Below the pieces are notes generated by a model, which worked only from the letters and a program-made list of their open reading frames with translations, made no database searches and was not told the origin of the DNA. This document shows positions 13,362-25,000 of a DNA stretch of 64,000 nucleotides, piece by piece (positions within the stretch are counted from its first letter, which is position 1; every line of letters begins with the position of its first letter). Position numbers and translations under genes: made by a program. The stretch is from Haliotis asinina (Eukaryota; Mollusca; Gastropoda; Lepetellida; Haliotidae), in NCBI RefSeq assembly GCF_037392515.1, contig NC_090287.1, positions 15,117,001 through 15,181,000 on the forward strand, read 5' to 3'.

Positions 13362-16300
13362 TCACGTTGAGGCTGCGTTTCTGGAGGCTACAAGCCTCAT
13401 GATTGTCACAACACTGAGTCCAGGCAGCTGCTTACAGAGCACTGGGAGGCTGGAAACTCCTGCAAGATATAAATAATACCAAATATGATACATATATATA
13501 TCATACATAATACATTACATAGTTAGTGAGTGAGTGAGTGAGTGAGTGAGTAGTGAGTGAGTGAGTGAGGGAGTGAGTGAGGGAGTGAGTGTAGTTTCAT
13601 GCCGCACTCAAAAATATCTAAATAGCTGAGTCTAGACTAGACAATCCAATGGTCAACGGCATGAGCATCGATCTGCAAAACTGGGAACCCGAGGATATGT
13701 GTCAACCAAGTCAGCGAGTCTGACCACCCGATTCCGTTGGTCTCCTCTTACGACAAGCACAGTCACCTTTCATGGCAGGCACTGGTTGCTGAAGGCCTTT
13801 CCTGCCCTGGACCTTCATGGGTCACATATTAACGAATAGATGAAAGCACAGGGAAAATGTTCAGCCAAAGCCAAATCAACGTTCAAAGAGAAAGCTATCG
13901 CCAGGGACAGGGTCATAGCAGGGATGGTCAAAGGTCTCTGTCCAAGTATCTGTCATAGCCACAGACAAAATCAAAGAGACAATTGCAGCTAAAATCATCA
14001 TTTGTCTCCAGTTTAGATATATATATCAAGAGTCATCAGAAGATGACGTATCCCCCAAGTCCCAACATATTTCAAAGGACTGTTTGAATCGTTTCCATGA
14101 AAGTCATGAAAAATAAATATGCCATATATCTGTAAACAGCAAAAAGCACCACTTCAAGATCTGTCTCATAAAAGATATGAAATGGTTTTCGAGTTGTGCT
14201 CTGGAAACGAAGCCTATCCCTCTATTTTGAGGCTGATACAGAATTGTTTCAGTGAAAAGCGGGAAAAATATAAATGCCAAAACATTGTAAATAGCAAAAG
14301 GCACCACTCTGTGGTTTGCCTCAAATATCTGCCTAGTTTTGCTGTAAGATATTAAATAGTTTTCTAGTCGTGCTCCGGAAACGAAACCCATCCCTCCATT
14401 TTGAGACTAAGTCCAAAACGTTTCCATGGAAACTGAGAAACTTCTGAGTCATCAGAAGATGACATATCCCCCCAGATCCCCCATGTTTGAAAGGACAAAT
14501 CATCTCACAGTTACTCCCTGTTTTTTTAGACTAAGTTTGAATTGTTTCCATGGAATTCATGAAAATTATAAATGCCATATATCTGTAATCAGCAAAGTCA
14601 CAATTTCAAGATCTGTCTCACATATCTTCCAAGATCTGTTGAAAGATATGAAATGGTTTTCGAGTTGTGCTCTGGGAACAAAGCCCACCCCTCCATTTTG
14701 AGACTAAGTCTGAAACGTCTCCATGGAAACCAAGAAAACATGAGTCATCAGAAGATGACATATCCATCCGGCCCCCACATATTTTAAAGGACAAATCATC
14801 CGACAATTACTTATTGTGTTTTTAGACCAAGTCTGAATTGTTTCCATGGAATTCATGAAAAATATAAATGCCATATATCTGTAATCAGAAAAAAATCACC
14901 ATTTCAAGATCTGTCTTGTATATGAAATGGTTTTCGAGTAGTGCTCCAGAAACGAAGTCAGCAACATGTTCATGGAATAATAATAATACATCATTCAAAA
15001 CCTGTAAATAGCAAAAGCCACCATTTTGGGGTCTGCCACACACATCTACCAAGTAAGACTTACAGATACTAACAAGTTTTTGAGTTCTGCTCTGGAAACG
15101 AAACACACCTCTCACTTTTGAGACTAAGTTAAAAATGTTTCCATGGAAACTGAGAAAAAATCTGGAAATAGCAAAAGGCACCACTTTGGTGTCTGCCACA
15201 CACATCTACCAAGTTTTACTGACAGATATTAAGAATTTTTGAGTTCTGCTCCGGAAACAAAACACACCTCTCACTTTTGAGACTAAGTCCAAAATGTTTC
15301 CAAGTGTTTCCACAATAAATCTCAAAAACCTGTAAGTAGCAAAAGGCACCACTTTAGGTTCTGATTGATATATCTGCCAAGTTTTGCAGAAAAACGGTTT
15401 TTGAGTTATGCTCCGTAAATGAAGCGTGCCCCACCATTCGACTAACACCAAAATGTTCCATGGAAAAACAAAATAAATAAAAATGCCGAAACTCTGTAAA
15501 CAGCAAAAGACACAACTATAGGTTGAGATCATTACATCTACCAAGTTTGGTTTAAAAATACTGGACGGTTTCTGAGTTATGCTCTGGAAACAAAATGATT
15601 ACGGACGGACAGACGGATGGAAAGACGAGGTGTCGACTATATCCCCCTGCATTACATGCCGGGGGGATAATAATACATCACAAAAACCTTTAAAAACCAC
15701 TTTGGGGTCTGCCACACATATCTGCCAAGCTTTAACAACAGATATTAAGAAGTTTGAGAGTTCTGCTCTGAAAATGAAACACACCTCTCACTTTTCAGAC
15801 TAGGTCCAAAACGTTTCCATGGAGACCGACAAAATAATACATCACAAGATCCTGTACATAGCAAAAGGCACCACTTTAGATTCTGATTGATATATTTACC
15901 AAGTTTTTCAGTAAAATATTGAACGGTTTTTTAGTTCTGCTCCGGAAACAAAACACACCTCTCACTTTTGAGACTGTCTGAAACGTTTCCATGGAAACCG
16001 AAAAAATGATAAATCACAAGATCCTGTACATAGCAAAAGGCACCACTTTGGGGTCTACCACACATATCTGCCAAGTTCTACGGAGAGATATTAAGAAGTT
16101 TTTGAGTTCTGCTCTGTAAACGAAACACACCTCTCACTTTTCAGACTAGATCCAAAACGTTTCCATGGAAACCAAGAAAATAATACATCACAAGATCCTG
16201 TACATAGCAGAAAGCACCACTTCAGATTCTGACTGATATATCTACCAAGTTTTGCAGAAAAATATTGAACAGTTTTTGAGTCCTGGGTCCGGAAACGAAA

Positions 16301-19034
16301 CACACCTCTCACTTTTCAGACTGTCTGAAACGTTTCCATGGAAACCGAAAAAATAATAAATCACAAAATCCTGTATAGAGTTTGTGAGTTGGGCTCCAGA
16401 AACGAAGCCTGCCCCACCATAAGACTAACACCAAAATGTTCCATGCAAAAACCAAAAAAGTATAAATGCCAAAAATCTGTAAATAGCAAAAGGCACAACC
16501 ATAGGCTGAGATTACTATATCCATCAAGTTTGGTCTAAAAATATTGAACGGTTTCTGAGTTATGCTCCGGAAACAAAATGTTTACGGACGGAAGGACGGA
16601 CGGACAGACGGACGAACAAGGCGTCAGCTATATCCCCTCGCGTTACATGCCAGGGATATAAAAAATAAATCACAAATACCTGTAAATAGCAAAAGGCACC
16701 ACGTTGGGTCTGCCACATGCATCTACCAAGTTTTTCTGACAGATATTAGGAATGTTTTGAGATGTGCTCCGGAAATGAAACACACCTCTCACTTTTGAGA
16801 CAAAGTCTGAATCGTTTCCATGAAAATCGAGAAACTAAGAAACCACAAAAACCTGTAAATAGCAAAAGGCACTTCTGACTGGTATATCTACCAAGTTTTG
16901 CAGAAAAATAAAGAACAGATTTTGAGTCCTGCTCCGGAAACAAAGCTCATCTATCATTTTGAGACTAAGTTCCATTGAAACCAAGAAAATAATATATGAC
17001 AAAAACCTGTAAGTACGAAAACGCACTACTTTCAGCTCTGACTAATGTATGTAACAAGTTTTGCAGAAAAATATTCGAAGATTATTTAGTTCTGCTCCGG
17101 AAACGAAGCCCATCCATCCATTTTGAGACCGAAACATTTCCATGGAAAACGAGAAAAACATTTATCACAAAAGTTTGAAAATAGTTAAAGGCACCACTTT
17201 GGGATCTGCCACACATATCTACCAAGTTTTGCAGAAAAATATTGAATGGTTTTGGGGTTGTGCTCGGGAAATGAAGCCCATCACTCACTTTTGAGATTAA
17301 GTCCGAAACATGGAAACCGAGAAAAAAATAAATCACAAAAACCTGTAAAGAGCAACAGGCAGTGCTTTGGGATCTGCTACACGAAACACCCCACCATTAG
17401 ACCAACACCAAAAATGCTCCATGGAAAAAACAAACAAACAAAAAAAATGCCCAAAATCTGTTAATAGCAAAAGGCACAGCCATAGGTTCTGATTATTACA
17501 TCTGTCAATTTTAGTCTAAAAATACTGAACGGTTTAGGAGTAATACTCCAGAAACAAAATGATTATGGATGGACAGACGGACGGACAAGGAGTAGACCAT
17601 ATCCCCCGTATTACATGGTGGGGGGGATAAAAACATAATTACACATACAAAACAACATAACAACAACGCATCCAGTAACACCTACAGCTAAAACTTGTCA
17701 AAGGTGCATGTTCGTCTGCAACAACCATGCTCTCAGTCATCTCTCAGCCATCTTTTCTGACATCATGTCCACTTAAAGCAACACATGGTCATAGAAACAG
17801 CCAAAAATCCATAGCTATTCTTTGAAACAAAAGCCACAACCTAGTCACAGTTAAATCAAGAGGCACACTAACCTTTAGCTAATACTGGAGCAATGTCTTC
17901 AGGGAGGGGGATGTCAAACCAGGCCAGAAATCCAGACAGACAGGTAATCTCCTGCCCCTTCATGTCTTCCCCCTTCAGGTAACGCAGGAACAACTCCAGA
18001 TTGTCTGCAGGAAACACATAGAAGATAGCACTATTAAACCATCTATTTAATTTCAAAATGATAAATACATGATGGGGAAAAACTGACATTATTAAAATGG
18101 CCTCAGTGGCCTAAAAGTAAAACATCTGGACATGTATTCTGTAAGTAGTCCTAAAACAATTACAGGCTCAATATCAGGGATCATTCATGCAAAGATCACT
18201 GTCCTAGAAGTTTCAGTTGAATTGCCAAAAACACACAATGAAGAACAGACAGGATTAACAAGTTTACTTGTCCTGAAAGAGCTATGATAAGTTGAACTAA
18301 TAGGACAAATTGTATGGATAACAACTTCTTTATTGCGTGATTGTGACGTTTCGGTACAGATTCTTGTCCGTTGTCAAGAAGGAATCTGTACAATTTGTCC
18401 TATTTGTACACCTCAACTTCTAAAATGCCACTCAAACAAATAAGTTGAACTGTCAAGGTGTTAAAACCTGAAACAAAAACATCAGCACCTCTACAATTAC
18501 CTCTATGCCACCTGTGAAGGTCAGAGTTAAAAATACTGATCTTCAGTTATCCTTGTTGTATGAGGCAACTAACGGCATCAGGAGGTCAGACTCACTGACT
18601 TGGTTGACACATGTCATCAGTTGCTAATAGCCTAGGTCGATGCACATGCTGTGGACCACTGGACTGTCTGGTCCAGACTCGAATATTTACAGACTGCCGA
18701 AATACAGCTGGAATATTGGTGAGTGCTGCTTAAAACGAACTCACTCACCTATATGCCACTTGTCCAGTGTGTCTTCCAGATGTCTTTTCAGACACAGTAG
18801 GAACTCCATCTCCAGAAGGTGTTGTGGCTGGTCCTCTGCAGTGTGGGTGATACGGTACCTGCTGGTGTAGTAGGCCAGCACCAGCTTCAGCTGCCACACC
18901 CCCGTGGTGTGCAGCCCCTTCTGACACTGGCGGATCAGCTGCTCCAGGATGAAATGGAGGCAGGTGGCTTCCGGTTTCTCCTGGGTAACACACTCGTACA
19001 CGATGGTCGATAGCTCCTGAACTGTGGACATGTC
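13362..19034 (-). CDS. ANAPC1: ANAPC1 exons e38-e40: C-terminus
   Basis: e38 (18749-19034) is the longest exon, 95 codons plus one base; it contains IVYECVTQEKPEAT and GVWQLKLVLAYYTSRYR, equal to the penultimate helices of APC1. e39 (17873-18004) codes the last long helical hairpin, ending PLPEDIAPVLAK. e40 (13362-13459) lies 4.4 kb further on, beyond a transposon array. It reads VSSLPVLCKQLPGLSVVTIM and ends RNAAST before TGA at 13362-13364, aligning with the short C-terminal helix of human APC1. The e39/e40 join rebuilds a Gly codon from phase 1. The last 30 residues are the least conserved part, so e40 is slightly less certain than the rest. Confidence 0.88.
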
Positions 19035-22000
19035 CTGGAACACACAAAATACACAAAGGTTGAGGTTAACAGTACTTCTTGTGGGAGGGAAGCTTTAAAT
19101 AAGGATAATAATGAGTGCACATTCACTGCCATCCACAACTCACCATATCTTCTTTGGACTTGAGGAAGAACTCTGCTAATGCAATAATCCTTGGGTCGGA
19201 TGTGAAAGACTTGATGATGTCTGGCTGGTAACAATATATATATATATAACTGATAAAACACAGTATAAACTGCTAAATGAACAATATTCTCTCAACATGC
19301 AATCAACACAGTATATAAAAGGTTTGGTTTGGACATGGACATGTCATAAACATGTGGTCTTATTGTTAATAATCAAATCAGGATCAAATAATCCAGGGAC
19401 TGATATTATGAATAATCCACATTGTTTGGGAACAAAAACATGCAATTAAACATGACCAAGCCTGACCCTCAAATCTACCTGATCACCTGTCACAACCAGT
19501 ATGAGCTAGTGTAACGTGTTCTTATCTGGAAGGAGGGAGTGAGTTTTGTTTTACACCGAGCAATATTCCACCTATATGGCAGCAGTCTGTAAACAGTTGA
19601 GTCAGGACCAAACAATCCAGTGAACAACAGCATGATCATCGATCTGCGCAACTGGGAACCAATGACATGTGTCCACAAAGTCAGTGAGCCTGACCACCTG
19701 ATTCCCGTAGTCACTCTTACGACAAGCACAGGTGCCTTTTATGGCAAGCATGGGTTGCTGAAGGCCTGTTCTATCCCAGACCTTCATGGGTGGTTCTTAT
19801 CTGGAAAGCTACTTGTTTGTTTCTGTAATAATTATGAGAAATGAAGTGAAATGTATGCAGTAGGACAGTAAAGACATTTTTGAAACTATCATAATACTAT
19901 TATATGTAAATACTGCAATGACCATCCCTAAATGTGAATGTAGACAAACCTTGCTTGAACAGTGACTTGAATGATCAGAAGTGAGAGATTTGGCAAGCAT
20001 ACTTCGATAGCCCTGCAAACACAAAAACAATATGTGGACAGTGATATTTAACATGAAAACATCGTATCAACACAGAATTCTGTGTAACATAGCTTTATTA
20101 CAGAAATGGAGAATATGACAATGTCGTTTTGATGTAGATTATACATCAACACAAAGTTGAGTCCAAACTGTGCAATATTTGACATCAACGGAAAACAAGT
20201 ATGAGATTTTGTTAGCATTAAAACATCATTCCATCTGCCTTATTCAGAATAGAAAAAGAACCAGTGTCCTGAGTGTAAAAAGCAAAGTTAACCAACTTCA
20301 GCAGCAACGAGACTCATAATGTAATATGACTGTGACAACATGTAAACTAATGACATCACAATGGTCTGCAAAGCACTGATAACATGAAGTAAAACATATT
20401 TCATGCAAGCATATGTTGTGAAGATGTTTTAGGTTCTTGCAAGTGTAATCATTAACAGAGCTGGCAAATTGATACACCTTTCCACAGTCAAAACATGCTA
20501 CCTCACCCAGACACACTCACATCAAGACATAATACTGGTTCCATAGCAGACAGTTCTTGTCTTATTTATCACCACAGGCTGAGAATACATGAATTATTTT
20601 TAACGTCTCTTGGTACGACATGATCAGAAGAATTATTACCTTCTACTCTTCCCAGAAATAGCAAATTTCTCCAATCAGGATTAAGAAATCACCACTACGT
20701 TCTTAGATAGTATCGAGTCAGAAAATTACAGTACATAGATCCAACAGGGACAACACAACCAAAGCAATGAGCCATCTATCAGACATAGATCCAACAGGGA
20801 CAACACAAGCCAAAGCAATGAGCCATCTATCAGACATAGATCCAACAGGGACAACACAAGCCAAAGCAATGAGCCATCTATCAGACATAGATCCAACAGG
20901 GACAACACAAGCCAAAGCAATGAGCCATCCATCAGACATAGATCCAACAGGGACAACACAAGCCAAAGCAATGAGCCATCCATCAGACATAGATCCAACA
21001 GGGACAACACAAGCCAAAGCAATGAGCCATCCATCAGACATAGATCCAACAGGGACAACACAAGCCAAAGCAATGAGCCATCTATCAGACATAGATCCAA
21101 CAGGGACAACACAAGCCAAAGCAATGAGCCATCTATCAGACATAGATCCAACAGGGAAAACACAAGCCAAAGCAATGAGCAATCTATCATACATAGATCC
21201 AACAGGGACAACACAAGCTAAAGCAATGAGCCATCTATCAGACATAGATCCAACAGGGACAACACAAGCTAAAGCAATGAGCAATCTATCAGACATAGAT
21301 CCGACAGGGACAACACAAGCCAAAGAGACACATCCACTTCCAACATGAAACATTTTCTAACCTGTTGATCTTCCATGTAGGACAGATGTCCAGCCCTCTG
21401 CTTCACACTGAGTGTGCCGTTCTTCTGAAGCAAAGTCCTGGAACAACACATTAATGTAAGCAGTGTGCAAAATAGTTTCACTGTGGAGATTTACTGGCCT
21501 GATCAATATTTACTAGGCACAGGCTAGCAGGCCACTGGCTATTGTGCAAACTGAATTTATGCCAGCAATAACACAGCATTGCTAATATAGATAAAGTCTT
21601 CTGTATGACAGATGACAAGACCTGATGACCTGACTCAGACACACAACACTGACCCCAGGCTCAGAACAAGGAGTGACGAGCCCAGAGACCAAGCACAGGA
21701 CTTCCACTCTTTAGGCAAACGCTCTCAATAAGCACTGATTCATCTAGGATTCAAAAAGGAAGTATCCTTGCCAGGCAATCATTGAAAATGAACACTGGAT
21801 TAAAACCAATATAGTCACACATGTATATTTTTAAAGTTCCTGTAATCAGGAACATACAACTCATCTCATTATAGCAATAATACCAGTTATTACTGTATTA
21901 ACAGTATATGGTACACTTTTAGCCAAAGTGGTCAATTTTGAGATTAACTGCAGACCCTTTTCAGTGTATTTTCCTATTAAAAAGTCTTGATAAAACCCTG

Positions 22001-25000
22001 GTGTATTGGAAGATTCAGAACTTCTATCAAAGAATGAAATATGCCAAAAGCCCAGCCAGACATCACCAAGATATGGTGGATTTACTCAAATGTATGGGAA
22101 CAGCTAAATTTTCTAAAAGACCACTGGACTGGGTAGCTGTAAATTTAGACTGTCTGTCAGAAATCAAGCTTGTCTCAGATGGTCGGGCCTTATTTGATAC
22201 ACTGCTACATGCCACTGCATGCCTAGTTAAAGAAAACATGAGTCATCAGAAGATGACATATCCCCCCGGTCCCCACATATTTGAAAGGACAAATCATCGG
22301 ACAGTTACATATTGTGTTTTTAGACCAAGTCTGAATTGTTTCCATGGAATTCATGAAAAATATAAATGCCATATATCTGTAATCAGAAAAAGCCACCATT
22401 TCAAGATCTGTCTTGTATATCTTCCAAGATCTTTTGAAAGATAGGAAATGGTTTTCGAGTTGTGCTCTGGAAACAAAGTCAGCAACAACTTCATGGAACC
22501 AAGAAAATAATACATTAAAAAAAATAGGAAATAGCAAAAGGCACCACTTTGGGGTCTGTATTTACCAAGTTTTGCTGAAAAATATTGAACGTTTTTTTAG
22601 TTCTCCTCTGGAAACGAAGCCCATACCTCCATTTTGAGACTAAGTCCGAAATGTTTCCATGGAAACCAAGAAAATGATAAATCACAAAAACCTGTAAATA
22701 GCAAAAGGCACCACTTTGGGGTCTGCCATACATATCTACCAAGTTTTACTGAAAGATATTTAGAAGTTTTAGAGTTCTGCTCCAGAAACGAAACACACCT
22801 CTCACTTTTGAGACTAAGTCCAAAACGTTTCCATGGAGACCAAGAAAATAATAAATCACAAAAAACTGTGTAAGTAGCAAAAGGCACCACTTTAGGTTCC
22901 AATTGATATATCTACTGAGTTTTACAGAAAAATATTGAATGGTTTTTAAGTTCTGCTATGGAAACGAAGCACATCCCTCCATTTTGAGACTAAGTCCGAA
23001 ACATTTCCATGGAAACTGAGAAAATAATAAATCTCAAAAAGCTGTAAATACCAAAAGGCACCACTTTAGGGCCTGCCACATATGTCTACCAGGTTTTGCA
23101 GAAAAATATTGAACGTTTTTTTGAGTTATGCTCTGGAAACGAAGCCTGCCCCACCACTAGACTGCCCCACCACTAGACCGCCCCACCACTAGACTAACAC
23201 CAAAACGTTCCAGGGAAAAACAAAAAAAATAAAAATGCCAAAACTCTGTATATAGCAAAAGGCACAACTATAGGTTGAGATCATTATATCTATCAAGTTT
23301 GGTCTAAAAATATAGAACGGTTTCTGAGTTGCGCTCCAGAAACAAAATGATTACAGACGGACGGATGGGCAGAAGGACAAGGCGTCGACTATATCCCCCC
23401 CGCATTACATGCCGGGGGGATAAAAATAACCAAGGACAGTCTCTTGTCACAGTTTCCTTTTGACGTTAGTATGAGAGAGATGTACAAAAACATGAAGTTC
23501 TATCTGTTTCACCTACTTCTATGAATGAGTTTCTTGCCTATGCTAGAGGCAGTATTGCAACACAATGAAACAGTAGTAGTCAAACTGTATTGTTCAATAA
23601 AATTGTAAACAATCAATTGGGAAATCAACAAAATGTAATACAACTTCCTGCTTCAAAGAAGTTTCACTTACATGATAGTGTTCCAGTTCTTGTCCACACG
23701 GAATGTAACTGGCCAATACCTGGGCCCCAGGACCTTGATCTGCAACACAAGTTGTTTACATCAACTAGATGCTTACTGAAACTGAAGGTTCTGTGAAGGA
23801 ATTCCACTGATGTATGCTGACCATCAGTATGTGTTGACCTTACTGTTAAACTGTTAATCTAAACACTGACATTCCCAGGAATAAGCAAATTTACTAATAT
23901 TGTCTCATTACACATGTATGTCAATGATTCCAAAATCTCCTGACCAAACTTGGTTTCAGTGTACCTCATTCCCTAAATTGCAATCTGCTTGAATAGCTAG
24001 ATAAATTCTTAATACAGTCATATTTGAGCATTTGGTGGATCACAATGCACACCTAAGCTCCTCAATAGAGACGACTTGGATCAATTACTCACCTCCTCAA
24101 TTCAATAAGCTTGGATACTGCTTAACTCTTCAACACCAAAAGTTTGGATATAACTGCTTATCCCTTCAATACAATAAGCTGTGATAACCACCTCACCTCT
24201 TCAATAAGGTCAACTTGGACTATTGCCTCACCTCCTCAATACGATCCAGTTCTGGAAGGATACAAGGAGCCATGATCCTGTAGCTTACATTCTTGTATGA
24301 GGCACAGTCCTTGAACTTGATCTCCAGGGGGACATAACAGATGTGACCAGTGTCCACATCTCGAGGCAGAACAAGCCTTGGCTCAGCTGCCAACACATAC
24401 AGGTGGCGGAATGCTTGAAGGTGATATCTAAGACAAACAGAATGACAAAGTTTTTCATCAATGTGACATCACAAACACCAGCTAGAATGTCAACACAGGA
24501 GTCAGAAGGCCAGCAAGTGATAGCAAGCAGTGCAACTTTCCAGCTACCTGACAACATCTGTAGATAATACAATCTCAACAAGTATTAATCCACACAAATG
24601 GGATACAATAACATCAGTTTATTCTCTCCTGTGGAAGATTCTGGAGTGTAACATTATTATGACAATATAATGAGTGAGTGAGTTTAGTTTTACGCCGCAC
24701 TCAGCAATATTACAGCTATATGACGGCGGTCTGTAAATAATCGAGTCTGGTCAAGACAATCCAGTGATCAACAGCATAAGCATCAATCTGCACAATTGGG
24801 AACCGATGACATGTGCCAACCAAGTCAGCAAGCCTTACCACACGATCCTGTTAGTCGCCTCTTACGACAAGCATAGTCGCCTTTTATGGCAAGCATAGGT
24901 TGCTGAAGGCCTATTCTACCCCATGACCTTCACAGGTATAACGACAATATAACACTGGTGTAATATTGCTAGACGTATGATGTCATTATGGTTTACAGGC

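Noticed and set aside
20718..21353. Long open frames on both strands (162-211 codons) with 17-residue repeats
   Set aside because: They are a by-product of a 51-base minisatellite in an intron; all lie between e35 and e36 and have no splice link.
21938..22444. 168-codon plus-strand frame
   Set aside because: Its second half is inside TIR copy b and its first half is a dispersed repeat; no homology recognised.
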